Made by a program: the position numbers and the translations under genes. The notes under the pieces were generated by a model. That model worked only from the letters and a program-made list of their open reading frames with translations, was not told the origin of the DNA and ran no database searches. Of a stretch of DNA of 64,000 nucleotides, positions 34,276 through 43,093 are shown in pieces (within the stretch, counting starts at the first letter, position 1; every line of letters starts with the position of its first letter). Origin of the DNA: Cryobacterium inferilacus (GTDB lineage: Bacteria; Actinomycetota; Actinomycetes; Actinomycetales; Microbacteriaceae); contig NZ_JAIEUL010000007.1 in assembly GCF_019599185.1 (NCBI RefSeq), forward strand, positions 62,001-126,000, written 5' to 3'.

Positions 34276-34886
34276 CGGTTCAGCCCGAGGGACGCATCCC
34301 GACCCTGCTCACCACCGCAGAGGCCACCGCGGTGCGGGACGCCGTGGCCGAGGCCGTGCTCGGCGCCCCGGCCGGCCTGCGTGCCGATCTCGAGCGCGAC
34401 CCGGATGCCTACCTCCGCCTGGTCAGTGCCAGCCGGACGGCCGCGGAGGAAACCAGTCGGATCCTGCGGGACTCGATCAACGGCGCCCGCGCCGCTGGGC
34501 ACAGCTGGGACACCCTGGGCAAACTCCTCGGCGTGAGCCGGCAGGCCGCTCAGCAGCGGTTCTCCAGCACCAGCCAGCCGGCGCCGGCGCGCTCGGCAGA
34601 CGCCGGGCAGCCTGCCCGCAAGGTGCTGAGCCCGGTCACCGCGTTCGACGAGATGGCCCTGCTGGCCGCCGAGGGCCGCCGCGGCTGGCACGTGGTGGAT
34701 TTCGGCACCCTGTTCCACGTGCTGGAGGCCTCCGACCGGCAGTGGGAGCACCGCCGACTGCTCTGGACCCCTGGCAATGCCGCCCGGCGGCACCTCGAGG
34801 CCGACGGCTGGAGCCTGGTGCGCGAGACGACCTTCCCGTGGGGCTACTACACCCGGGAGCTCGATGCGCCGGCGGAGCCGGTCTGA
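34272..34886 (+). CDS. HTH-containing protein of unknown function
   Basis: 204 residues, coupled to the membrane protein gene by a four-base overlap. The middle part, SWDTLGKLLGVSRQAAQQRFSS (about residues 78-99), is a helix-turn-helix resembling those in actinobacterial proteins where W-x2-I/L-G-x-x-LG-x-SRQA recurs. The C-terminal 80 residues (MALLAAEGRRGWHVVDFGTLFHVLEASDRQWEHRRLLW...) resemble no enzyme I know. It may bind the TGTCAA/TTGACA repeats ahead of the operon and regulate itself. A bidirectional terminator follows. Confidence 0.78.
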   Translation: MTVQPEGRIPTLLTTAEATAVRDAVAEAVLGAPAGLRADLERDPDAYLRLVSASRTAAEETSRILRDSINGARAAGHSWDTLGKLLGVSRQAAQQRFSSTSQPAPARSADAGQPARKVLSPVTAFDEMALLAAEGRRGWHVVDFGTLFHVLEASDRQWEHRRLLWTPGNAARRHLEADGWSLVRETTFPWGYYTRELDAPAEPV

Positions 34887-34907
34887 CCCGCGGCATCCGG
34901 GCACACA

Positions 34908-34941
34908 AAACGGGCCGCCACCCGAGGGTGACGGCCCGTTT
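34908..34941. terminator. Bidirectional terminator before rpsO 3' end
   Basis: AAACGGGCCGCCACCC (34908-34923) pairs with GGGTGACGGCCCGTTT (34926-34941) with one C/A mismatch and a two-base loop. A-rich and T-rich flanks on either side allow termination of both the HTH-protein gene and rpsO. Confidence 0.88.
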
Positions 34942-34981
34942 CGAAGAAGATCGCGTTATCAGCGAACCATTCGGCTACTAC

Positions 34982-35251
34982 CTAGCGGCGCAGGCCGAGA
35001 CGCTCGATGAGCGAGCGGTAACGGTTGATGTCCACGTCGGACAGGTAGCCGAGCAGACGGCGACGCTGACCAACCAGGAGGAGCAGGCCACGACGCGAGT
35101 GGTGGTCGTGCTTGTGCTCTTTGAGGTGCTCCGTGAGGTCGAGAATGCGCTGCGTAAGCATTGCAATCTGGACTTCGGGGGAACCCGTGTCGCCCGGGTG
35201 GGTAGCGTACTTTTCGATGATCGCCTTCTTAGCATTAGCTTCGAGTGCCAT
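34982..35251 (-). CDS. rpsO: 30S ribosomal protein S15
   Basis: 89 residues, exact family length. [54 protein letters not shown] is the classic S15 core that binds 16S rRNA at the h20-h22 junction. AAAGGGGAT precedes the ATG. It is usually followed by pnp; here the terminator comes 41 bases after its stop, so it is transcribed alone. A promoter may lie in 35290-35350 (GGATAAAG as a weak -10), which I cannot confirm. Confidence 0.98.
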   Translation of the reverse strand: MALEANAKKAIIEKYATHPGDTGSPEVQIAMLTQRILDLTEHLKEHKHDHHSRRGLLLLVGQRRRLLGYLSDVDINRYRSLIERLGLRR

Positions 35252-35455
35252 AGATGGGATCCCCTTTCTCTCACTGCGCGGTGCTCGGGGCAGAATGCCT
35301 GAGCTCTCTTTATCCGCGGCCGTTGAACGGCAACCTCAAGAGCTTAGCAGAGTTGACCCTCCCCCGCCGGATGCGGGTTCCTCCCCGCGCGAACCACCAC
35401 ATCAAGCGCGGGTTGGGCGAGCCCGCGCTCACACTCGCCGATGATTGAATAGTCC

Positions 35456-35471
35456 TCCCCCGCGTGGGGGA
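35456..35471 (+). promoter_or_regulatory. Short hairpin TCCCCC-GCGT-GGGGGA upstream of helicase gene
   Basis: A perfect six-base-pair stem with a four-base loop, 50 bases before the start of the large helicase gene and in its likely 5' leader or promoter. It could be a regulator site or a leader structure. Nothing more can be said from the sequence. Confidence 0.35.
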
Positions 35472-35521
35472 TGCACAGCATCAGCACGAGCACCAGCCGC
35501 ACGACACGAGGAGCACTCCCG

Positions 35522-38500
35522 ATGGCATCGAACAGCGTGAACCAGAGCGCCTCCCCCGTGACCACCTCGCCGGCGAGCACTCCGACATCCGGTGATATCA
35601 CCCTGTCGCTCTCGGCGACGCCCGTGCTCAGCTACGCCCTCGCCTACAACCGCATCAACGTGGTCGGCCGGGTGGGCGTCGACAACCGCGGCCCTGCCCT
35701 GCGCGAAGCCGTGCTGCGGCTCGAGGTGGTCAGCGCCGGCGACACCGTCGGCAGCGCACGCGACCTGCTCGTCGACCTCGCCGCCGAACGCCCCGCCACC
35801 TTCACGGATGTCTCCCTCACCGTCGACCCCGCCGCGATGCTGCTCATCGAGGAACAGCGCCCGGCGGAGATCCGCGCCAGCCTGCTGGTCGGCGGCACCG
35901 TTCTGGCCGAGGCCGCAACGCCCATCCAGCTGCTCGCCGCCCAGCAGTGGATCGCCCAGCCCGTGGAGCTCGCGCTGGAGATGCTCTCCGCGCACGTGCT
36001 GCCGAACCACCCGGAGATCCCTGCCCTGCTGGGCGAGGCCGCGGAGCTGCTCGAAGCGCGAACCGGTTCGGCGGCGATGCCGGGCTACGGCCACGGGCCC
36101 GAGCGGGTCGACCAGGTGGTCGAGGCCGTGTTCGACGCCATGCGGGCCCGCGGTATCCGTTATGCCACCCCACCGGCCAGTTGGGCCGACGAGGGCCAGA
36201 AGGTGCGCACCCCCGGCGAGGTGCTCGGCAGCACGCAGCCGGCCGCCGGCGCGGACGAGGCCCCAGAGAGCGACGCGCCCATCGCGGCAGACACCACGGC
36301 AAACCTCACGGCAGGCTCACCGTCCGGCCCGCTGCCCACCGGCGGCGTGGGCACCTGCCTCGACACCGTGGTCGTCCTGGCGGCCGCCCTCGAACGGGCC
36401 GGGCTGCATCCGTTGCTCTGGGTCGTCGCCGGGCACGCGTTCCTCGGCTACTGGCGCGAGGAGGAGACCCTCAATGCCCCCGCGCTCACCGATGTCGCCG
36501 AGGTGATCAACCTCATCGACCTCGACCTGATCCGCCTCCTCGAGACCACCGCGGTCACCGACCGGCACGCCGGCACTCCGGTCAGCTTCGCGCAGGCACA
36601 GCGCTCCCCCTACCTGCAGTGGCTCGCCGACCTCGGCACCGTGATCGGCGTCGTCGATGTGGTGCAGGCGCGCCGCACCCACATTCGGCCGTTGCCGGCC
36701 CGCACCGTGGCCGCGGACGGCACCGTGATCGTCACCGAGTACCGGCCCGGCGAACCGGCCGCCACCTCGGCAACCGCCCCCGGTACGACGGATACGACTC
36801 CCGCCGGAACCCCGCCCGGTGCCACCACCGCGACCTCGGCCCCCGCAGCGGCCGCCGAGCTGGCCACCCCACCGCGCATCAGCCAGTGGAAGAATGCGCT
36901 GCTCGACCTCAGCCTGCGCAACCGGCTGATCAACTTCACCGAACGCGGTGCCCTCGCGATGACCGTGCCCGACCAGCAGCTGGCCGGCGTGGAGGACCTC
37001 GTCACCGACGGTACCGGCCTTTCGTTGCTGCCCGCGGACCGGATGAGCACGACGGACAAGGAGCGCGGCACCCGATTCGGCCGGGACCTGCCCGTCGACC
37101 AGCTCACGGCCGTGCTCAACGACAAGCACGCCGTGTACGCCGACGTCACCGATGCCGCATACGCCACCAGGCTGCGGGCGCTGGCCTACAAGGCGCGCAC
37201 CGTGGTGCAGGAGACCGGCGCGAACAACCTCTACCTGGCGTTCGGGTCGCTGGTCTGGACCGTGAACGACCGGGAGCTGCGCAGCCCGCTGGTGCTCGTG
37301 CCCGTGGTACTCGAACCGGCCGGCCGAGGCGGCGACTACCGGGTGCGGCTCGACGAGGCCGGCGCCTCCACCCCCAACTACTGCCTGCTCGAGAAGCTGC
37401 GCCAGCTGCACGGCCTCACCATCCCTGGCCTGGCCACTCCGGCGGAGGATGCCGCCGGCATCGATCTGGCCGCCGCGTTCCGCGCCACCAGGGAAGCCCT
37501 GCTGACCGCCGGCCTGCCGTTCCGGGTGGAGGAGACCCTCGACCTGTCCATTCTGCAGTTCGCGAAGTTCCGGCTTTGGAAGGACCTCGACGAGAACTGG
37601 CAGACCCTGGCGCAGAACTCCCTGGTCAACCACCTCGTGCACACCCCAACCCAGCCGTTCGTCGACCCGGTGCCGCTGCCGCACGCCGTCGACCTCGACG
37701 CTCTCGGCGCCGAGTGCCCCGTTCCCGGCGACTCGTCGCAGCTCGCCGCCGTGGCCGAAGCCATCGCTGAACGCACCTTCGTTCTCGAGGGCCCTCCGGG
37801 CACGGGCAAGTCGCAGACCATCACCAATCTGCTCACCCGTGCCGTCTACGAGGGCAAGAAGGTGCTCTTCGTCGCCGAGAAACGCGCCGCCCTGCAGGTG
37901 GTGCAGGCCCGCCTGAACGAGGTGGGCATGGGCCCGTTCGCCCTCGACCTGCACGACAAGGCCAGCAAGCCGGCGGCCGTGCGAGCCCAGATCCGGCAGG
38001 CCCTCGAACACGAGGTGACCGTGGACGGCCAGGGCCTGAAGAACGACCTCGACGTGCTCGGCACCGCCAGGCGCGGCCTGGCCAGGTACACCGACCGGCT
38101 GCACGAGGAGAACAACGCCGGCCTGTCGTTCTACTCCGCCCGCACCGCGCAGCTCACCGCCGACGACGACGTGCGGGCGCTGCCCGTGCCGGCCGACCTG
38201 CCCGCGCGCATCACGGCCGACGAGCTGGCCGAGCTGCGACGGATGCTGCGGGACCTGCCAGACGTGACCGATCCGGTGCGGCCGCGGCCGCAGCATCCGT
38301 GGGCATTCGTGACCGCCCCGCCGGCCACCCCACTGGACCCGGCCCAGGTGGCCAGGGCCGCCGCCGCGCTCGACGAGGCGCTGGCGGCCCTACCCCGCAC
38401 CGACGGGACGAACACCGCCGGGACGAACACCGACCCCGCCGCCGCGGTGGTCGCCACCGTGGCCAGCCCCACCGAGTTCGTCACCCTCGGTCGTCTCGCC

Positions 38501-41110
38501 GCCGCCGATCGGGTACCCCTGGCGACGCTCGACGGCACCCGCACCCCTGCCTGGGTCGCCGCCGCTGCCGCCGCCGAACAGGCCACGACGGCCTTCAGCC
38601 AGGGCGCCCACCCGGCACTGACCGTGCTCACCCCCGGCGCCCTGCGGCTCGACGCCGCGGCCCTGCACCGTGACGCCCAGGCGGCGGATGCGTCGGGCTT
38701 CTTCGGTCGGCGCGGCCGCCGGAAGGCCGTGCTCGCCCGCCTCACCGGCGACCTGCGTCCAGGCGCGAAGCTGCCCCTCGGCGCGCTCTCCACCGTCACC
38801 GGTCAGCTCGCCGACAGCCACGCCGAACTGCTGGCCCTGCGAGCCACGGTGCGTGCCGTGGACGGCGTGAGCATCGACGACGACTGGAACCCGCTCGCCG
38901 GAGACACCCCGCAGACCGGCCGCGACCTGCTGGTCGGCCGTCTGGCCTGGCTGCGCTGGGCAGGTGGCGTCGTGGCGCCGGACCACCGGGAGCTCGGCGC
39001 CGATTTCGTGGCCGCGCTGCGCGAGTACCTGGAGCCGGAGAACCCGGCAAGCCCGGCCAGGCCCGATGCCGCCCTGGCCGCCGCACTCGAGCGTGCCCTG
39101 CTCGCGCTGCAGGCCGTGCTCACCGCCACCGGGGCCGGGCCGGCCGCCGTCACCGCCTGGGCCGCAGACGGCGGACTGGTGTCGGTGTGGAGCCGCGGCG
39201 CCGACGAACGCGACGCGCAGGCCCCCGGCCTGCCCACCCTGGTGCGGTGGGTGGCGCTGCTCGAACACCTGCAGCCGCTCAGCCGGCTCGGGCTCACGGC
39301 CGCGCACGCCGCGATCCTCCGCGGCGAGGTCGACGCCGACGACGCCGGGCTGGCGTTCGAGAAGGGCCTGGCCATCGCATCCGTCGCCGAACGCGGTCAG
39401 GCCACCACCCTGGACCAGTTCGACCCGGCCGCGCAGAACCGGTCGATCACCCGCTTCACCACCTCCTCGGGCGCGGTGCGCAGGCACCTGCCCACCTTCA
39501 TCCCGTACAGCGTGCTGCGTCGGCGCACCATCGGCGCCACGGCAGGTGCTGTGGCTGATGCCACGGCTGAGACGGATGCCGCCAGCACGGCCAGACTGGG
39601 CCTGCTCAAGCGTCAGCTCGACCGGCAGCGCGGCGGCATGGGGGTGCGCGAGCTGATGCACGAATTCGGCGACCTGATCACCGACATCCTGCCGTGCATG
39701 CTGATGAGCCCGGAGTCGGTGGCGCGGTTCTTCCCCGCCCAGGCCGACCTGTTCGACATCGTGGTCTTCGACGAGGCCTCGCAGGTGCGGGTGTCCGATG
39801 CCGTCGGTGCCATGGGTCGGGCCCGGTCGGTGGTGGTCGTCGGCGACAGCAAGCAGATGCCGCCCACCTCGTTCGCCGAGTCCGCGATCGGCTCCGGCGA
39901 CGACGACGGCGACACCCTCGAGTTCGTGCGCGACGAGGAGTCGATCCTGTCGGAGTGCGTGCAGGCGCAGGTGCCCAGCAAGTGGTTGTCGTGGCACTAC
40001 CGCAGCCAGGACGAGTCGTTGATCGCGTTCAGCAACCGGGCGTACTACCGCGACCGGTTGTCGTCGTTCCCGGCGCCGCATCACGGCGGGGTCACCGACG
40101 GTTCTGCTGGCAGTGTCGGCTCGACTGGCAGTGCCGGCTTGACTGACAGTGCCGGTGCGGATGCCGCCGCCGGCGTCGCGGGCTACGGTGTGAGCCTTCG
40201 CCGGGTCGACGGCTCGTTCCTGCGCAGCGGAAAGGGTAAGAACCTGCGCACCAACCCGGTCGAGGCCGAGGCCATCGTGGCCGAGATCGTGGCCCGCTTC
40301 GCCGCCGACCCGGACGGCGTGCCCTCGATCGGTGTGATCACCTTCAACGTGCAGCAGCGGGCCCTCATCGAGGGAAGCCTGCGCGACAGCGGCGATCACC
40401 GCATCGTGAGTGCGTTGGAGAGCGACAGTGACGGCCTGTTCGTGAAGAACCTCGAGAACGTGCAGGGTGACGAACGCGACACCATCCTGTTCTCCACCGC
40501 GTTCAGCGCGGATGCCTCCGGCCGGCTGCCGTTGAACTTCGGTCCGCTCAACCTGCCGGGCGGCGAGCGCCGCCTGAACGTGGCGATCACCCGGGCCAGG
40601 CGCCAGGTGATCGTGTTCAGCAGTTTCGCGCCCGCCGACCTGCGTGCGGAGGAGACCATCTCCGCCGGGGTGAAGGACCTGCGCGCCTACCTCGACCTCG
40701 CCGCCGGCGGCTCCGACGGGCTGGCCAGCCCGCTGCGGCAGTCCGGCGCGCTGGACCGGCACCGGGAGGAGATCGCCGAGTCCCTGCGCGAGCGCGGCTT
40801 CGCGGTACACACGGATGTGGGACTCTCCGACTTCCGGGTGGACCTGAGCGTGGCGACCATCGGGGCGCCCACGCATCCGGTGATGGCCATACTGCTCGAC
40901 GGTCCCACCTGGGCCGCCCGCCGCACGGTCTCCGACCGGGACGGGTTGCCGGTCGAGGTGCTCTCCCGGCTGATGGGCTGGCCGGCGGTGGAACGGGTGT
41001 GGATGCCGGAGTGGCTGGGCGACCGGGACGCCGTGCTCGACCGCCTCGCCGAGCGGCTGAACGCCCTGGATGCCGCCCGCCAGGCGCACGAGGCGGCCGC
41101 GCTGGCCTAG
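35522..41110 (+). CDS. DUF4011/SF1 helicase with C-terminal nuclease-like domain
   Basis: 1862 residues from ATG 35522, GAGGAG about ten bases before. Residues 1-440 are an N-terminal region of unknown function. A DUF4011 domain starts near 450 (ISQWKNALLDLSLRNRLINF). Superfamily 1 helicase motifs follow: Walker A EGPPGTGKSQT (about 756), Walker B VVFDEASQ (about 1414), motif III VVVVGDSKQMPP, motif IV WHYRSQDESLIAFSN (about 1490) and the last motifs EVNVQGDE-like ENVQGDERDTILFS and NVAITRARRQV (1644-1700). The last 110 residues (GFAVHTDVGLSDFRVDLSV, ILLDGPTWAARRTV) look like the Vsr/MTES_1575 nuclease fold. The overall plan resembles single-gene phage-defence helicase-nucleases. Confidence 0.93.
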   Translation: MASNSVNQSASPVTTSPASTPTSGDITLSLSATPVLSYALAYNRINVVGRVGVDNRGPALREAVLRLEVVSAGDTVGSARDLLVDLAAERPATFTDVSLTVDPAAMLLIEEQRPAEIRASLLVGGTVLAEAATPIQLLAAQQWIAQPVELALEMLSAHVLPNHPEIPALLGEAAELLEARTGSAAMPGYGHGPERVDQVVEAVFDAMRARGIRYATPPASWADEGQKVRTPGEVLGSTQPAAGADEAPESDAPIAADTTANLTAGSPSGPLPTGGVGTCLDTVVVLAAALERAGLHPLLWVVAGHAFLGYWREEETLNAPALTDVAEVINLIDLDLIRLLETTAVTDRHAGTPVSFAQAQRSPYLQWLADLGTVIGVVDVVQARRTHIRPLPARTVAADGTVIVTEYRPGEPAATSATAPGTTDTTPAGTPPGATTATSAPAAAAELATPPRISQWKNALLDLSLRNRLINFTERGALAMTVPDQQLAGVEDLVTDGTGLSLLPADRMSTTDKERGTRFGRDLPVDQLTAVLNDKHAVYADVTDAAYATRLRALAYKARTVVQETGANNLYLAFGSLVWTVNDRELRSPLVLVPVVLEPAGRGGDYRVRLDEAGASTPNYCLLEKLRQLHGLTIPGLATPAEDAAGIDLAAAFRATREALLTAGLPFRVEETLDLSILQFAKFRLWKDLDENWQTLAQNSLVNHLVHTPTQPFVDPVPLPHAVDLDALGAECPVPGDSSQLAAVAEAIAERTFVLEGPPGTGKSQTITNLLTRAVYEGKKVLFVAEKRAALQVVQARLNEVGMGPFALDLHDKASKPAAVRAQIRQALEHEVTVDGQGLKNDLDVLGTARRGLARYTDRLHEENNAGLSFYSARTAQLTADDDVRALPVPADLPARITADELAELRRMLRDLPDVTDPVRPRPQHPWAFVTAPPATPLDPAQVARAAAALDEALAALPRTDGTNTAGTNTDPAAAVVATVASPTEFVTLGRLAAADRVPLATLDGTRTPAWVAAAAAAEQATTAFSQGAHPALTVLTPGALRLDAAALHRDAQAADASGFFGRRGRRKAVLARLTGDLRPGAKLPLGALSTVTGQLADSHAELLALRATVRAVDGVSIDDDWNPLAGDTPQTGRDLLVGRLAWLRWAGGVVAPDHRELGADFVAALREYLEPENPASPARPDAALAAALERALLALQAVLTATGAGPAAVTAWAADGGLVSVWSRGADERDAQAPGLPTLVRWVALLEHLQPLSRLGLTAAHAAILRGEVDADDAGLAFEKGLAIASVAERGQATTLDQFDPAAQNRSITRFTTSSGAVRRHLPTFIPYSVLRRRTIGATAGAVADATAETDAASTARLGLLKRQLDRQRGGMGVRELMHEFGDLITDILPCMLMSPESVARFFPAQADLFDIVVFDEASQVRVSDAVGAMGRARSVVVVGDSKQMPPTSFAESAIGSGDDDGDTLEFVRDEESILSECVQAQVPSKWLSWHYRSQDESLIAFSNRAYYRDRLSSFPAPHHGGVTDGSAGSVGSTGSAGLTDSAGADAAAGVAGYGVSLRRVDGSFLRSGKGKNLRTNPVEAEAIVAEIVARFAADPDGVPSIGVITFNVQQRALIEGSLRDSGDHRIVSALESDSDGLFVKNLENVQGDERDTILFSTAFSADASGRLPLNFGPLNLPGGERRLNVAITRARRQVIVFSSFAPADLRAEETISAGVKDLRAYLDLAAGGSDGLASPLRQSGALDRHREEIAESLRERGFAVHTDVGLSDFRVDLSVATIGAPTHPVMAILLDGPTWAARRTVSDRDGLPVEVLSRLMGWPAVERVWMPEWLGDRDAVLDRLAERLNALDAARQAHEAAALA

Positions 41111-41122
41111 CTGCACGCTCGC

Positions 41123-41202
41123 GGCACGCGTTCGTCCCGGCGGCACGTGTTCCAACCTGGGCCGCCGGGCACAACGCGTGCCGCCGGGAACACCACGTGC
41201 CG
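41123..41202. repeat. Nested inverted repeats, CGGCACGYGTT units
   Basis: Two perfect or near-perfect inverted repeats are arranged one after the other: GGCACGCGTT 41123-41132 with AACGCGTGCC 41173-41182, and CGGCACGTGTTC 41141-41152 with GAACACCACGTGCCG 41188-41202 (one extra C). It lies between the convergent helicase gene and the DinB-type gene. Confidence 0.85.
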
Positions 41203-41217
41203 CGACAACAGCGCAGC

Positions 41218-41895
41218 TCAGAGCACGGTGAACCCCGCGGCGAGCGGCGCCCGGCCGGTGGCGGCGCGCAGCAGCGGCGCGGCCACCCCCTGGTGCACGG
41301 CCAGGTCGGCGAGCACGTGCAGGGTCGCGGCCGCGGCGGCCGCCGGCACGGTCTGCTCGGCGGCCGGCACGCCCTGGCTCTGCAGCAGGTCGCTGGTGTG
41401 CACGGTGAGTTCCACCGTGCGCGACGGCAGGTACTCGGCAATCCGGATGCGCCCCGCCGGGGTGTCCGCCGGTTCGGTACCGCTCAGCGTGGCCACCCGG
41501 GCCAGCACCCGGGCGGCGATCGCGGCGACGGCGGCCGCCGGCTGGGCGCCCAGGGTGGCGGCGGTCTCCCGTCCGCGCTGGGCGATGATCTCCGGGGTGC
41601 CGGCGGCGAGCGCTCGAGCGAAGTACGCGGCCGGGGAGGTGACCTCCACCGGGGCGGCACTGCCGGCGGCATCCTTCTCGGCGGCCAGGTCGAGGTAGGT
41701 CTCGACGGTGGAGAGCGCGCGACTGGTGTGCCCGATGAGGTCCCGCACACTCCATTCGCCCAGGCCCACCTCGTTCCAGCCGGCCGGCTCGTCGGTGGCA
41801 CGCTCGGCAATGCCGGCGGTCACCGACACGAACCACCTGGTGGCCGCGTCGAAAGCGACCACGATGTCTGTCCAGTTCCGCGGAGTCTCACTCAT
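41218..41895 (-). CDS. DinB/maleylpyruvate-isomerase-type metal-binding family protein
   Basis: 225 residues. The N-terminal part matches the four-helix DinB_2/MDMPI fold (GLGEWSVRDLIGHTSRALSTVETYLD), with conserved His in LIGHTSRAL and a second His in TVELTVHTSDLLQSQG. Such proteins (TIGR03083-type) in actinobacteria often use mycothiol or bind a metal. The substrate is unknown. The gene is alone; its 3' end faces the helicase gene across a block of inverted repeats. Confidence 0.87.
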   Translation of the reverse strand: MSETPRNWTDIVVAFDAATRWFVSVTAGIAERATDEPAGWNEVGLGEWSVRDLIGHTSRALSTVETYLDLAAEKDAAGSAAPVEVTSPAAYFARALAAGTPEIIAQRGRETAATLGAQPAAAVAAIAARVLARVATLSGTEPADTPAGRIRIAEYLPSRTVELTVHTSDLLQSQGVPAAEQTVPAAAAAATLHVLADLAVHQGVAAPLLRAATGRAPLAAGFTVL

Positions 41896-41961
41896 GCCGC
41901 CAGAGTAGCGGCACCGTGCTCCCCGGGTACAGGGCGGCCCCGTTTCCTCTCGCCGCCAGGG

Positions 41962-42957
41962 TCAGAACACCCGTGCGGCGATCTCGGCCGGCGCCCCCAG
42001 CAACGCCTCGATCTCGTCGTCGAGCCGCACCAGCGTCAGCGACGCCCCGGCCATGTCGAGCGAGGTGCAGTACTCGCCCACATAGCTGCGTCCCACCGTG
42101 ATGCCCAGCTCGGTGAGCCGCTCGTGCGCCCGCCCGAACAGGATGTACAGCTCGCTGATCGGGGTACCGCCCAGCCCGTTGATCATCAGCGCCACCCGGT
42201 CACCGGCCACGTATGGCAGGTCGTTGACGACGGCATCCAGCATCTCGTCGGTCATCTCGTTGGCGCTGGTCAGCTTGGCGCGGCGCCGGCCGGGTTCACC
42301 GTGGATGCCAACGCCCACCTCGATCTCGTCGTCGCCGAGCTCGAACAGCGGTGAGCCCTTCGCGGGTGGCGTGCAGGAGGTGAGGGCGATACCCATGGTG
42401 CGGGTGACGCTGTCGACCTTCTCGCCGATGCGCACCAGTTCGTCCAGGTCAGCGCCCTGCTCGGCGGCTGCGCCGACGGCCTTCATCACGAAGAAGTTAC
42501 CGGCCACCCCGCGCCGGCCCACCGTGTAGGTGGAGTCCTGCACGGCGACGTCATCGTCGATGAACAGGGTCTTCACGTTCACACCGTCGGCGGCGCTGAG
42601 TTCCTGCGCCATTTCGAAGGCCATCCGGTCGCCGGTGTAGTTGTTCACCAGCAGCAGCACCCCTTTGGGCGAGGCCAGCAGTTTGGTGGTCTCGTAGACG
42701 TAGTCCATCGGCGGTGCGGCGAACACGTCACCGGGGCAGGCGGCGTCGAGCATGCCCCTGCCGACCGTCATCACGTGCGCCGGCTCGTGCCCCGAGCCGG
42801 ATCCCTGGATGATCGACACCCGGTCGGGGCTGGGGCTGTCGGCGCGCATGATCAGGTTGTAAGCGGGCACGTACTTCAGCGTGTCCGGGTTGGCCAGGGC
42901 GATGCCCTTGAGCATCTCGGGGACGTACTGCTTCGGATCGTTGACGAATTTCTTCAT
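41962..42957 (-). CDS. dhaK: Dihydroxyacetone kinase subunit DhaK
   Basis: 331 residues. GSGSGHEPAH (His57) and VGVGIHGEPGRRR (the His that binds the keto group) are the two catalytic loops of DhaK. LLVNNYTGDRMAFEMA and IDDDVAVQD are also family landmarks. DhaK holds the dihydroxyacetone (or a similar ketose) that DhaL phosphorylates. It ends the operon aldolase-CbbY-DhaL-DhaK; no DhaM phosphotransferase subunit is near, so ATP may be the donor directly. The sequence between it and dhaL is a pair of simple repeats. Confidence 0.95.
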   Translation of the reverse strand: MKKFVNDPKQYVPEMLKGIALANPDTLKYVPAYNLIMRADSPSPDRVSIIQGSGSGHEPAHVMTVGRGMLDAACPGDVFAAPPMDYVYETTKLLASPKGVLLLVNNYTGDRMAFEMAQELSAADGVNVKTLFIDDDVAVQDSTYTVGRRGVAGNFFVMKAVGAAAEQGADLDELVRIGEKVDSVTRTMGIALTSCTPPAKGSPLFELGDDEIEVGVGIHGEPGRRRAKLTSANEMTDEMLDAVVNDLPYVAGDRVALMINGLGGTPISELYILFGRAHERLTELGITVGRSYVGEYCTSLDMAGASLTLVRLDDEIEALLGAPAEIAARVF

Positions 42958-42970
42958 GGCTCCCTCTCTG

Positions 42971-43093
42971 GGCGGTGCTGGCGGTGGCGGTGCTGGCGGT
43001 GCTGAGTTGCTGGCAGTGCTGAGGTCAAGCAGTCAGTGCGGTCAGTCGGTGCGCGAGTCAGTCAGTTCGGTCAGTCGGTTCGGTCAGTCGGTG
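42971..43093. repeat. Two simple tandem-repeat blocks in the dhaL-dhaK gap
   Basis: Block one (42971-43020) is made of GGCGGTGCT/GGCAGTGCT units. Block two (about 43028-43093) is built of GTCAGTCGG/GTCAGTTCG-type units. Block two runs into the coding end of dhaL, so its stop (43084-43086) is inside a repeat unit. Copy-number change could alter the length of the mRNA spacer. Confidence 0.8.

Noticed and set aside
38390..41836. Long open frame (1148 codons) on the minus strand over the helicase gene
   Set aside because: It is antisense to a gene with clear helicase motifs; its sequence is Arg/Ala/Gly-rich with no domain. High GC makes such open shadows common.
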